Assembly: GCF_001673635.1 (NCBI RefSeq)
Contig: NZ_LZMH01000066.1
Coordinates: 1-64,000, forward strand
Length of the DNA stretch: 64,000 nt
Source: Mycobacterium asiaticum
Lineage (GTDB): Bacteria > Actinomycetota > Actinomycetes > Mycobacteriales > Mycobacteriaceae
Direction of reading: 5' to 3'
Positions 16,880-25,801 of this stretch are shown here, piece by piece. Position numbers and translations under genes: made by a program. Under the pieces are notes generated by a model. That model was not told where the DNA came from. It saw only the letters and a program-made list of their open reading frames with translations, and made no database searches. Positions within the stretch are counted from its first letter, which is position 1; each line of letters opens with the position of its first letter.

Positions 16880-16957
16880 CCCAGTACCGCGGGTAATGGA
16901 TGCGGCAGGCGGCGTGGACGCGCGCCGTCAGCGATTGCAACGAGGGGACGCCACACG

Positions 16958-18301
16958 ATGGACAGCTATTCCGCCACGTCAGTAAGAGAAGCGAGCCCGC
17001 CGCACGACGAGTTGCGGCGCGGCGAACGTCCGATCTCACCCGACGACGATCCCTTCTACCAAGCGCCACCGGGCTATGAGGACGCGGAACCTGGGACGGT
17101 GTTGCGATCGCGCGACGTCGAGATTGGATTCCTCGGTCTCGTCAGCCAACGAGTCAAAGCCACACAGCTGCTGTACCGCACCACGAATCTGCACGAGGAA
17201 CCGGAAGTCGCGGTGACGACCGTGATCGTCCCGGCGCAGCGCGAGGCGGACGCCGCCTGTCCGGTGCTGTCATACCAATGCGCGATCGACGCCGTGGCGT
17301 CGCGCTGTTTCCCGTCCTTTGCCATGCGGTGCGGTGCCCGACCGATCGGTGCGTTCGTCCAAGCCGAGTATCTATTGGTGACTGCCGCGCTGGCGGAAGG
17401 CTGGGCGGTCTGTGTACCGGACCACGAAGGCTGCCACGGCATGTGGGGCGCCCCCGTCGAGCCTGGTTACCGGATTCTGGACGGGCTGCGGGCCGCGACA
17501 CGGTGCGAGCGCCTGAACTTGTCGCCCGCCGCACCCGTGGGCCTGTGGGGATATTCGGGAGGAGGCCTGGCGTCGGCCTGGGCCGCCGAACTGTGCGAGC
17601 GATACGCACCGGAGCTCAATATCGTGGGCGCCGTTCTGGGGTCGCCCGTCGGCGACTGCGGGAGTGTGGCCCGCCGCCTCAACCGCAGCTTCTTCGCCGG
17701 TCTCGCCGCGTTGATGATCTCGGCGCTGACGCAGGTCTTCCCCGGCGCGCAGCGCGTCGTCGACGAGCACGCGACCGATGAGGGCAAGGCGTTGCTCGAC
17801 AAGTTGCAGACAATGACGACGGCCCAAGCAGTGTGGCAGTTCCGCAACGTCGACATAGGGTCCTATGTCGACATGACAGCCGACGAGCTGTGGGACCTAC
17901 CCGAAGTGCGGCACATCTTCGACGAGACGAAGCTCGGCAAGTCCAAGCCGAAGCCTCCTGTGCTGGTCATACAGGCGGTGCACGACGGAATCATCAGCGT
18001 CGACGATGTCGACGCACTGGTAGATCAGTACGAACGTATTGGCGCAGCCGTCACTTATCACCGCGACCGGTTCTGTGGTCATCTGTTGTTGCATCCACTG
18101 TCGGCGCCCATGACGCTGAGGTGGCTGCGCGATCGATTCACCGCCAGACCGGTCGACGAACACAAAACTCGAACAGTCTGGCCGACGCTGTTCAACCCAT
18201 CGACGTACCTGGGAATGGCCAAGTTGGGCGTCATCACGGCAAAGGTCGTCTTGGGACGCTCCGTCGAACGCCAACCGCTGTCGACGACGGATGCCGGGTG
18301 A
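16958..18301 (+). CDS. secretory-lipase family alpha/beta hydrolase
   Basis: A 447-residue alpha/beta hydrolase of the secretory lipase (LIP) family. The nucleophile elbow GYSGG is near residue 200 (VGLWGYSGGGLASAWAAEL). Upstream segments include YQCAIDA and VCVPDHEGCHGMWGAPVEPGY. The Asp candidate is in AVHDGIISVDDV and the His candidate in RDRFCGHLLLH. No classical signal peptide is evident despite the family name, as in many mycobacterial relatives. It is expected to hydrolyse acylglycerols or wax-type esters. The start at 16958 gives the usual N-terminal DDPFYQAPPGYE motif near residue 30. Its stop lies 27 bases from the convergent GGDEF-EAL gene. Confidence 0.85.
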   Translation: MDSYSATSVREASPPHDELRRGERPISPDDDPFYQAPPGYEDAEPGTVLRSRDVEIGFLGLVSQRVKATQLLYRTTNLHEEPEVAVTTVIVPAQREADAACPVLSYQCAIDAVASRCFPSFAMRCGARPIGAFVQAEYLLVTAALAEGWAVCVPDHEGCHGMWGAPVEPGYRILDGLRAATRCERLNLSPAAPVGLWGYSGGGLASAWAAELCERYAPELNIVGAVLGSPVGDCGSVARRLNRSFFAGLAALMISALTQVFPGAQRVVDEHATDEGKALLDKLQTMTTAQAVWQFRNVDIGSYVDMTADELWDLPEVRHIFDETKLGKSKPKPPVLVIQAVHDGIISVDDVDALVDQYERIGAAVTYHRDRFCGHLLLHPLSAPMTLRWLRDRFTARPVDEHKTRTVWPTLFNPSTYLGMAKLGVITAKVVLGRSVERQPLSTTDAG

Positions 18302-18328
18302 TCAGCCGGCTCGGGTGAATACCACCTC

Positions 18329-20611
18329 TCACACCGCCGGCCGCTGCGACTCCTTCGCCCGGGCGATCTCATGGATTGCCGCGGGTCGTCCGAACAGATG
18401 TCCCTGAGCAAGGTGGCATCCGGCGGCCCGGATGATGTCCAACTGCGACATCGACTCAATACCCTCGGCGATCACGGAAAAGCCCAGCTCGTCGCAGAGC
18501 CCGATGACCGACCGGTAGAGGGCCAGGTCGTGGACCGGGTCGGCACCGACCGCCAGGCTGCGGTCCAGCTTGACGATGTGCACCGGCAATGCGTGCAGAT
18601 AGGTCAACGAGTTGTAACCGGCGCCGAAGTCGTCGAGGGCGACCCTGACGCCGATCGCGTGGAGTCGGGCGATCTGGGCTGCCGCGTCGGCGAGGTCAAC
18701 GATGGGAACGGTCTCGGTAATTTCCACGACAAGCCGGGCCGGCGCGATCCGATGCCGTTCCAGCGTCCTCTTGACCTGCTCGACGAAGCCGGTATTACCC
18801 ACTCGCGCCGCGCCGATGTTGACGTGGATGTCCACGTCCAACCCGGCGACCTGAACTTCACAACACGCCAGGTCCAGAACCATCGCATCCAATGCTGCCC
18901 CCAGGCCGGCGGCTTCCGCGGCCATCACGAACGTCTCCGGAGCGATCTGCATGCCGTTGGGCGCGGTCCACCTGGCCAGGGCCTCTACGGCCTGCAATGT
19001 TCCCTCCGGAACCCGCACGATGGCCTGGTAGGCCAGACTGAATCCGGCGGGTACGCCACCGTCGGCCTTGCGTAGCGCCGTCGGGAAATCGGCGCGGATA
19101 CCTGTCAACGGCTGATAGATCACCGCGGTGTCCTTGCCAAGCCGTTTGCCCGCGTACATCGAGATGTCCGCCTGCCGCAGCAGATCGTCGGATGTCTGCG
19201 GCCCGTCCTCAACGTCCGGGCGCACGACGCCGAGGCTCGCCCGAACCCGCACCGAGGAGCCTTGCAGCGGAAAGGGATCCCGAAGCGCCACTCGCAGCCG
19301 GTCACTCACTGTCTCCAGCTCTTCGACGTCTTCGTGGACCAAGATCGCGAACTCGTCGCCACCGATCCGGGCCAGGGTGTCGTTGTCCCCGACACATCGC
19401 TTGAGTCGCTCACCGACCGCGCAGAGCAGCTCGTCCCCGGCGGCATGCCCGAACCGGTCGTTGATCTCCTTGAAGTCATCGAGGTCGATGAAGATCAACA
19501 CGAAGCCGCCGACCCGCATCGCCTCGTCGAGCCGACGGCCGAACAGGAGCCGATTGGGCAGCCCGGTCAACGCGTCGTGATGCACCTGATGGGCCAGCCC
19601 CAGTTGCGCCAGATACAAGCGCTGACTGAGCAGCCACTGCGCGCGCGTCGCGATCACCTGGCGGATGGTCACCAGCAGCACCATGAGCACCGTTACACAG
19701 ACCGCGAACGCGTCCAACCAGTGGCCGACGAGCACGTGGTACGCAAAAAGCACCGCGACCCCGAGAAATCCGACGTACGGCAGAAGCAACCGCGCCCAGT
19801 CAGTGCCGCGGCGGGGGTCGTCGGCGTCCGCCAGCCTGGTCGGATATTCCAGCATCGCAAACGCGACCATGACCGGGCCCAGGATCAATCCGATGGCGCC
19901 CCACAGATCGCCGCCCTCGGCGCCGACCGAGCGTAGGTAGGCGACAACTCTGTCCGAGGTCGCCATGAGCACAAGTCCACCGGCCAGCAGCAGGTAGTTC
20001 ACCCGATATGGCCGGTCCTGGTCATAGACCATGGCGATCAGAACCACGGCGGCCACGAGCATGACTTCGGCCGACGCAAACACCATCTCGATGGCGGGGA
20101 TGCCCGACCGCGGCAGCGAAAGTGACGATCCGGCACCGAACCCGCCCATGGTTGCCAGCACCAGAAACGACAGGCCCGCCACCACCCCGTCGATGACACT
20201 GGGGACCGGCGGGCGCCACAACAACCCGTTGCGTCCGAACACATTGCCGCCGGAGTGCACCAGCAAAATCACCCCCGCGAGGGCGAGCACCGGCAACGAA
20301 AGATGCGCGGCAACTCCGGGGGCAGTAGCGACATGATCGGCCCCGTTGTCACCCAGCCACCACAGCGTCTGACCGAACAGCCACAACCCCACCCCCAACG
20401 TATAAATCAGCCGCCACCATCGCGACATGCCGCTCACCCGCCGCGCGACGACGAGGCCGCAGCAGACCGCCGCGAGCCCGGTGCCCAGCTGGAGGAGCGT
20501 CTCGCCGCGATGCGCTGCGCGTTCTCCCCACAACGCGAGCGAGTTGATGACTACCAACAGCGTCACGGCGACGAAGATGCATAGGCGCGCTCGAGATCGT
20601 TCGGCCGACAC
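18329..20611 (-). CDS. membrane GGDEF-EAL cyclic-di-GMP enzyme
   Basis: A 760-residue protein. The N-terminal ~330 residues hold eight to ten hydrophobic segments (for example RLCIFVAVTLLVVINSLALW). A diguanylate cyclase domain follows with intact GGDEF (near residue 420), then an EAL domain with VEALARW (near 543), ITETVP, DDFGAGYNSL, KLDRSL, IAEGIES and QGHLFGRP. Both active sites look complete, so it could make and degrade cyclic-di-GMP, with the membrane region as sensor. The GTG at 20611 has AGGGGAGG five to six bases upstream; an in-frame start at 20830 adds 73 unlikely residues. It differs from M. tuberculosis Rv1354c, which has a GAF sensor. Confidence 0.9.
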   Translation of the reverse strand: MSAERSRARLCIFVAVTLLVVINSLALWGERAAHRGETLLQLGTGLAAVCCGLVVARRVSGMSRWWRLIYTLGVGLWLFGQTLWWLGDNGADHVATAPGVAAHLSLPVLALAGVILLVHSGGNVFGRNGLLWRPPVPSVIDGVVAGLSFLVLATMGGFGAGSSLSLPRSGIPAIEMVFASAEVMLVAAVVLIAMVYDQDRPYRVNYLLLAGGLVLMATSDRVVAYLRSVGAEGGDLWGAIGLILGPVMVAFAMLEYPTRLADADDPRRGTDWARLLLPYVGFLGVAVLFAYHVLVGHWLDAFAVCVTVLMVLLVTIRQVIATRAQWLLSQRLYLAQLGLAHQVHHDALTGLPNRLLFGRRLDEAMRVGGFVLIFIDLDDFKEINDRFGHAAGDELLCAVGERLKRCVGDNDTLARIGGDEFAILVHEDVEELETVSDRLRVALRDPFPLQGSSVRVRASLGVVRPDVEDGPQTSDDLLRQADISMYAGKRLGKDTAVIYQPLTGIRADFPTALRKADGGVPAGFSLAYQAIVRVPEGTLQAVEALARWTAPNGMQIAPETFVMAAEAAGLGAALDAMVLDLACCEVQVAGLDVDIHVNIGAARVGNTGFVEQVKRTLERHRIAPARLVVEITETVPIVDLADAAAQIARLHAIGVRVALDDFGAGYNSLTYLHALPVHIVKLDRSLAVGADPVHDLALYRSVIGLCDELGFSVIAEGIESMSQLDIIRAAGCHLAQGHLFGRPAAIHEIARAKESQRPAV

Positions 20612-20835
20612 CAACGCCTCCCCTCGTGACTGGTCGGTTGCTCGTTTCGAAATGCCCCCGGGATGACGGTAGCCAAGTTGCCACGCGAATGGCATAAAAG
20701 GCCCGCGCCGACACCCACAAAACGGTTTGCCGCAAGCTCCACCCGCGCGTCCCGGGTTGCCAAGTGCCGATCCACTTGAACAACGGCCGCTGGCACTGCG
20801 GCGGATCGCCGGACCTTGCCGATCCGGCACGTGAT

Positions 20836-21744
20836 TCAGCGAGTGGTCGCGATGTGGTCGAGTAACTCCCTGGCCGCCCCGGCCGGTGGCGTGCGGGCGC
20901 CCAGCCAGATCGCCCGTATGTCTCGTCGCAAGTCCAGACCTGCGACTGGAACGGCGCGCAGGCGGCCGTGCAGAAGGTCATCGCCGACGGCGGCCCGGCT
21001 CATCACCGCCGGCCCCGCACCGGCCAGGACAGCCGCGCGCACCGCTGCGGCAGAGGCGAATTCGAGTGGATGCGCGGCAGGCACCGGCTCATCCCCGGCC
21101 AGGGGATCCTCGATACCCAACAGCAGCTGCCAACCCGATTTGCGCGATACCAACGGGGTTTGGCGAAGCTCAGCCACCGTAACCGCGGCCGAACGCCGCA
21201 CCCACTTGTGGTCGGGCGGCACGACAACGACAAGTTCGTCGTGCCCGATGACGCGGCTGCGCAGCCCGTGGAATACGCCGCGAATCTCGATGAAGCCAAG
21301 CTCCGCATGCCCGTCGCGCACGGCGGCGATCGCTCCCCGACTGTCGGTGGTACTGAAACTCACGGCGGGTGCCGAGACGCCGTGCCGAAGCGCCGCCGCC
21401 TGCATCGATACCAGCCACCGTGGCAGCAGGTGCTCGGCCACCGTTTGGCTGGCCGCCAGCTTGAGCTCACTACGACGCTCGGCGCGCAGGGACGCCAGCC
21501 CGGCATCGACGCGGAGTGCGACATCGAGCACTTGGTCTGCCCATTCGACGACCACCTCGCCCGCCGGGGTGAGCTGGGCGCCGCGCGTGGTACGTGTCAC
21601 CAGGCGCAAGCCGATCTGCGATTCGATTGACGTCAGCCGCGCCGAAACGGCCTGCTGACTGATCCCTACTTCACGGCTGGCCGCGTTCAAGCTGCCCGCC
21701 TTGGCAATCGCAGACAACACCTCAAGCGCGGATAGTTCCGGCAT
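20836..21744 (-). CDS. LysR-family transcriptional regulator
   Basis: A 302-residue LysR-type regulator starting MPELSALEVLSAIAKAGSLNAASREVG. The helix-turn-helix is GISQQAVSARLTSIESQIG, and the effector domain begins near LKLAASQTVAEHLLPRWL. The ATG at 21744 gives the standard N-terminus; the frame is open further upstream (to 21858) without family character. It is divergent from the ferritin-like gene, with a strong dyad at 21877-21905 between them, so that gene is the probable target. The inducer is unknown. Confidence 0.9.
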   Translation of the reverse strand: MPELSALEVLSAIAKAGSLNAASREVGISQQAVSARLTSIESQIGLRLVTRTTRGAQLTPAGEVVVEWADQVLDVALRVDAGLASLRAERRSELKLAASQTVAEHLLPRWLVSMQAAALRHGVSAPAVSFSTTDSRGAIAAVRDGHAELGFIEIRGVFHGLRSRVIGHDELVVVVPPDHKWVRRSAAVTVAELRQTPLVSRKSGWQLLLGIEDPLAGDEPVPAAHPLEFASAAAVRAAVLAGAGPAVMSRAAVGDDLLHGRLRAVPVAGLDLRRDIRAIWLGARTPPAGAARELLDHIATTR

Positions 21745-21876
21745 TCGGGCGCTCAGGGCCACGCCTGATCGTAGCCTTCGAAACGCGCTGGTCGAGACGA
21801 AATGGCACGCACGACGTGCAGGTAGGAATCTGTCGGAAAGACCCGGGCTTGACGCCACCGCCGCGGGCGGCGCAGT

Positions 21877-21905
21877 GTGATACTCGTCATATGACCGCTA
21901 GTCAC
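21877..21905. promoter_or_regulatory. dyad operator between LysR and ferritin-like gene
   Basis: GTCATATGAC (21886-21895) is a perfect 10-bp palindrome. It is framed by GTGA starting at 21877 and TCAC ending at 21905, both equidistant from the centre. It lies 23 bases before the ferritin-like ATG, where a regulator would control that promoter. Assignment to the adjacent LysR protein is by position. Confidence 0.6.
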
Positions 21906-21928
21906 AGCAGGTAGAGAGGCGGCTCCTG

Positions 21929-23029
21929 ATGACCACGAAAGACAAGTACACGGACGTGCCGGAACCGTATTCGTGGGACGTGCCCAGTGCCGGCGACACC
22001 AGGTTCACCTGGGAGTACGACGACGGCCGCGCCCGCCTGCTGTCCCTGTACCAAAAGGGAAAGGACAAGCAGTGGGATGCCCAGTCCCGTATTAACTGGA
22101 GCCAGGACGTCGACCCGCTGAACCCTGTCGGGCTACCTGACGAGTTCCATCCGCTGTTCGGCAGCCCCGTGTGGGAGGCCGCGGACGAGGCACGCCGCGC
22201 CGAGATGCGACAGCATTCGCAAGCCTGGCAGTTCTCGCAGTTCCTGCACGGCGAGCAGGGCGCGATGGTGTGCGCGGCCAAAATCGTCGAGGTCGTGCCG
22301 GATCTGGATGCGAAGTTCTACGCGGCCACTCAGACCATGGACGAGGCGCGGCACGTCGAAGCGTTCTCGCGTTTTCTGCAGGAGAAGATCGGGATGGTCT
22401 ACCCGATCAACAAACACCTGACCGCGCTGCTGGACGACACCCTGCGCGACTCCCGTTGGGACATGCCCTATCTCGGCATGCAGGTCCTCATCGAGGGGCT
22501 CGCGCTCGCCGCCTTCGGGGTGCTGCGTGACATGGCGGCGCCGGACTCGTTGGCCAAGCAGGTGCTGGCCTACGTGATGCAGGACGAGGCGCGGCACGTC
22601 GCCTTCGGCCGCATTTCGCTGAAGGACTACTACTCGGCCCTCACCGAAGCCGAGCGGGACGAGCGGGAAGAGTTCGTCGTGGACGCCTGCTATCTGATGC
22701 GCGACCGGTTCCGCGGCGAGGAGGTTTTCGAAACCCTCGGATTGAACGTGAAAGAGTGCGCCGCCTGGGTCGACACGTCCCCGTTGATGATCCAGTTCCG
22801 TTCGCACCTGTTCAGCCGCATCGTGCCGATCGTCAAGGACATCGGACTGTGGGGCGACAAAGTGCAGAAGGCCTTCTCCGACATGGGTGTGCTCGACTTG
22901 GCCGGCTCCAACATTGAGGCGCTGATGAAGGCCGACGAGGACCAAGCCGAGGCGCTGGACAAGGCTCACGCTGAGATGGCCGACCGGGCACTCGAGGTGG
23001 ACCGGGTCATTGCCGCGGGCGCGAGCTAG
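21929..23029 (+). CDS. ferritin-like diiron protein
   Basis: A 366-residue, mostly helical protein with the four-helix diiron pattern. Helix 1 carries the Glu in FLHGEQGAM, helix 2 has DEARHVEAF, helix 3 has VLIEGLALAAFG, and helix 4 has DEARHVAFG. Together these give E, ExxH, E, ExxH ligands as in ribonucleotide-reductase-like and AurF-like oxygenases. It could be an oxygenase or an iron/oxidant-handling protein; the substrate is unknown. The C-terminus ends in a charged helix (EDQAEALDKAHAEMADRALEVDR). The ATG at 21929 follows GAGAGGCGG. It is expressed divergently from a LysR gene and is probably under its control. Confidence 0.85.
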   Translation: MTTKDKYTDVPEPYSWDVPSAGDTRFTWEYDDGRARLLSLYQKGKDKQWDAQSRINWSQDVDPLNPVGLPDEFHPLFGSPVWEAADEARRAEMRQHSQAWQFSQFLHGEQGAMVCAAKIVEVVPDLDAKFYAATQTMDEARHVEAFSRFLQEKIGMVYPINKHLTALLDDTLRDSRWDMPYLGMQVLIEGLALAAFGVLRDMAAPDSLAKQVLAYVMQDEARHVAFGRISLKDYYSALTEAERDEREEFVVDACYLMRDRFRGEEVFETLGLNVKECAAWVDTSPLMIQFRSHLFSRIVPIVKDIGLWGDKVQKAFSDMGVLDLAGSNIEALMKADEDQAEALDKAHAEMADRALEVDRVIAAGAS

Positions 23030-23050
23030 CGCCTAGGTAGCACCTGCGCG

Positions 23051-24637
23051 TCAGAGCCCGGGCAATCCGTCCGAGCCGACCAGCTGCCCGCCGGCGCCGC
23101 CGGTGCCGGCTTTCCCGGCCTTGCCCGGGGTTACGGCGAACCCGCCGTTGCCGCCGTTGCCACCGTTGCCGAACAGCACGGCGTTGCCGCCCCGACCGCC
23201 GTCGCCGCCGGCACCAGACGCGTTGACGGTGGCGTTGATCCCGCCGTCGCCGCCTTGACCGCCGTGACCAATCAGCCCGGCCGTGCCGCCGGCCCCGCCA
23301 TCCCCGCCGATGATGGCGCTGATACCTCCCGCACCACCGGCCCCACCATCGCCGACGAGCAGGCCGGCACTGCCGCCGGCCCCGCCGTCGCCGCCAATCG
23401 CGGCATTGGACGCGGCGCCGCCGCCACCACCGCTGCCGCCGGAGCCGAAGAGCATGCCTGCTCGGCCGCCGGCCCCACCCTTACCACCGATGGCTCCGGA
23501 GGTGCCGCCCGCGCCACCATTGCCGCCGGTGCCGGCGAAGATGCCGGCCGCACCCCCGGCGCCACCATTGCCGGCAATATTGCCGCCGCCTCCAGCGTCG
23601 CCGCCGTCCCCGCCGTCACCGAAGAACATGCCGGCCGCGCCACCGGCTCCGCCGTCGCCGTTGATGGCACCACCGCCGCCGCCGGTGCCACCGGCCCCGC
23701 CATCACCGCCGAGCATGCCGCCGTTGCCACCGGCTCCGGCGTCCCCGCTGATTCCGCCCGCGCTGGCGGCTGCACCACCGAAGCCGCCAGTACCTCCGTT
23801 GCCGATAAGTCCGCCGCTGCCGCCAGCCCCGCCAGGTCCCGCTATCCCGTCGTTGGAGAACCCGCCGTTACCACCGGCGCCGCCCTCGCCGAACAGCCCT
23901 GCCGTCCCGCCGGCACCGCCGGCACCGCCTTTGCCACTAACGCCGTTGCCGCTGCCACCGGCACCGCCGGTGCCACCGGCGCTGAACAGTCCGCCTGCCC
24001 CGCCGGCGCCGCCGTTCCCTCCGCTGCCGGCGGCATTGAAGCCGCCCGGGCCGCCATTGCCGCCGCCGCCGAACAACAGACCGCCGGCGCCGCCCGCCCC
24101 GCCGTTCGTGGTGCCCGGCCCGCCGGCTCCCCCGGCGCCGCCGGCGCCGATCAGCCCGGCAGCCCCGCCGGCACCGCCGCTCTGGCCGGTTCCACCGGAC
24201 CCGCCGTTGCCGCCACTACCGATCAAGAATCCACCGGCTCCACCAGCCGCTCCGGTGCCCGGGGCACCGTTGATGCCGTTGCCGATCAGCGGGCGCCCAG
24301 CCAGCGTCAAGAAAGGAGTGTTGATCGCGTCGAGCACGGGCTGCAGAGGCGTGGCAGCGGTGGCTTCAGCGGTGGCATACGAGGCCGCGCTGTTGGTCAA
24401 TGCCTGCAGGAATCTGTCCTGGAGCGCTGCCACCTGCGCACTGAGCGCCTGGTAATCCCGGGCGTGCCCGGAAAATGCCGCCGCGATGACCGCCGACACT
24501 TCGTCGGCGGCCGCCACCAGAACACTCGTCGTGTGAGCCCCCGCGGCCGCGTTGGCCGCGCTGAGCGCCGATTCGATACCGGCTAGATTCGCTGCTGCCG
24601 CTGCCAGCGCCTCCGGCGCCGTGATCACAAACGACAT
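23051..24637 (-). CDS. PE_PGRS family protein
   Basis: A 528-residue PE_PGRS protein. The PE domain begins MSFVITAPEALAAAAANLAGIESAL and contains DEVSAVIAAAFSGHARDYQ. The linker GRPLIGNGINGAPG is near residue 117. About 380 residues of Gly-Gly-Ala/Gly-Gly-Asn repeats follow, ending SDGLPGL. No extra C-terminal domain is present. PE domains direct export through ESX-5, and PGRS proteins are surface-associated in slow growers. The ATG is preceded by GGGAGGTGTC. Its presence argues for a member of the PE_PGRS-bearing slow-grower clade. Confidence 0.95.
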   Translation of the reverse strand: MSFVITAPEALAAAAANLAGIESALSAANAAAGAHTTSVLVAAADEVSAVIAAAFSGHARDYQALSAQVAALQDRFLQALTNSAASYATAEATAATPLQPVLDAINTPFLTLAGRPLIGNGINGAPGTGAAGGAGGFLIGSGGNGGSGGTGQSGGAGGAAGLIGAGGAGGAGGPGTTNGGAGGAGGLLFGGGGNGGPGGFNAAGSGGNGGAGGAGGLFSAGGTGGAGGSGNGVSGKGGAGGAGGTAGLFGEGGAGGNGGFSNDGIAGPGGAGGSGGLIGNGGTGGFGGAAASAGGISGDAGAGGNGGMLGGDGGAGGTGGGGGAINGDGGAGGAAGMFFGDGGDGGDAGGGGNIAGNGGAGGAAGIFAGTGGNGGAGGTSGAIGGKGGAGGRAGMLFGSGGSGGGGGAASNAAIGGDGGAGGSAGLLVGDGGAGGAGGISAIIGGDGGAGGTAGLIGHGGQGGDGGINATVNASGAGGDGGRGGNAVLFGNGGNGGNGGFAVTPGKAGKAGTGGAGGQLVGSDGLPGL

Positions 24638-24789
24638 GTGACACCTCCCAGCGCGCCATGACTTTCGTCATGCCCCCCCCGGGGAATCGGCGGTACACCG
24701 CACGATGAATTCATTGTTGCGCTCCAGGGCATGGCGCCGTCTGGCTTTGCCGAGATTTATCGCCCTTTTTTCGACTGGAACCCCTGGCC

Positions 24790-25779
24790 TCAGCCCTGGT
24801 TGCCGCTCGGCAGGTAGCGGCCGTGCTCGGTGACTACAGCGGTGATCAGCTCGGCCGGTGTCACGTCGAAGGCCGGGTTGAACACCTCGGCGTCCGGCGG
24901 AGTGACCGTGGCGCCCACGAATGTCCGCAGTTCCTCGGGTGCGCGTTCCTCGATGGCGATCTCGGCGCCGCTGGCAAGCGATGTGTCGACCGTCGAGGAA
25001 GGCGCGACCACGACGAGCGGCACCCCGTGGTGGTGCGCCGCGATGGCGAGGCCATAGGTGCCGATCTTGTTGGCGACGTCGCCGTTGGCCGCGATCCGAT
25101 CGGCACCGACGAGCACACAGTCGACGAGGCCGCGGGCCATGGCGGCGGCCGCCGCGCTGTCCGGCTGCACCCGGTAGGGCACGCCCGCCTGGGCCAGTTC
25201 CCATGCCGTGAGCCGGGCGCCTTGCAGCAGTGGCCGTGTCTCGTCCACCAGCACCGATTCGACCAAGCCCCGCCCGTGCAGGTGCCAGACGACGCCGAGC
25301 GCGCTGCCCCAGGCCACAGTGGCGAGGTGGCCGGCGTTGCAGTGGCTCAGCAGCCGCAGCGGGCGGCGATCGCACAACCCGACGACGATCTCCGCGGCGT
25401 GGGCGGACGCCGCGCGGTTCAGGCGTTCGTCCTCGTCGAGGATCTCCAGCGCTTCGGCGAGCACGGCGTCGGCGCCCTCGTTGAGCTTCTCGAGTGCGCG
25501 GGCCACGCCCCAGCTCAGGTTGACTGCGGTGGGCCGGGCCTGCGCGACGCGGTCGGCTCGTTGTTTCACGGCCCACAAGTCGCCGCCTTCGCGGGCCGCG
25601 AGCACCACGCCGAGCGCGCCCGCCGCGCCGAGCGCCGGGGCACCTCGTACCGCCAGCCGGCGGATCGCGTCGATCAACTCATCGACAGTGCGCAGACTGA
25701 CGATGCGGTACTGGGTGGGTAGCGCGGTCTGGTCGATGATCGTGACCGCATCGCCGTCCCAGTCGATGGTCCTGCGCAC
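24790..25779 (-). CDS. mtnA: S-methyl-5-thioribose-1-phosphate isomerase
   Basis: A 329-residue MtnA, isomerising methylthioribose-1-phosphate to methylthioribulose-1-phosphate in the methionine salvage pathway. Family motifs are RTIDWDG at the N-terminus, VRGAPALGAAGALG, the catalytic-Cys segment LLSHCNAGHLAT (about 143-154) and the catalytic-Asp segment VGADRIAANGDVANKIGTYGLA (about 222-243). Length is normal. It starts 22 bases downstream of the BVMO-esterase gene on the same strand, so the two are probably co-transcribed, an unexpected pairing. No other mtn genes are in the window. Confidence 0.93.
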   Translation of the reverse strand: MRRTIDWDGDAVTIIDQTALPTQYRIVSLRTVDELIDAIRRLAVRGAPALGAAGALGVVLAAREGGDLWAVKQRADRVAQARPTAVNLSWGVARALEKLNEGADAVLAEALEILDEDERLNRAASAHAAEIVVGLCDRRPLRLLSHCNAGHLATVAWGSALGVVWHLHGRGLVESVLVDETRPLLQGARLTAWELAQAGVPYRVQPDSAAAAAMARGLVDCVLVGADRIAANGDVANKIGTYGLAIAAHHHGVPLVVVAPSSTVDTSLASGAEIAIEERAPEELRTFVGATVTPPDAEVFNPAFDVTPAELITAVVTEHGRYLPSGNQG

Positions 25780-25801
25780 GGCCCGACCTTAGCCCGGGTA
25801 A

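Noticed and set aside
23051..24300. PGRS repeats as a CRISPR or satellite array
   Set aside because: The repeats are codon-phased Gly-Gly-X coding sequence without spacers of constant length.
23255..24586. Long plus-strand frame opposite the PE_PGRS gene
   Set aside because: It is antisense of Gly-rich repeats, giving Ala/Thr/Pro strings with no start signal.
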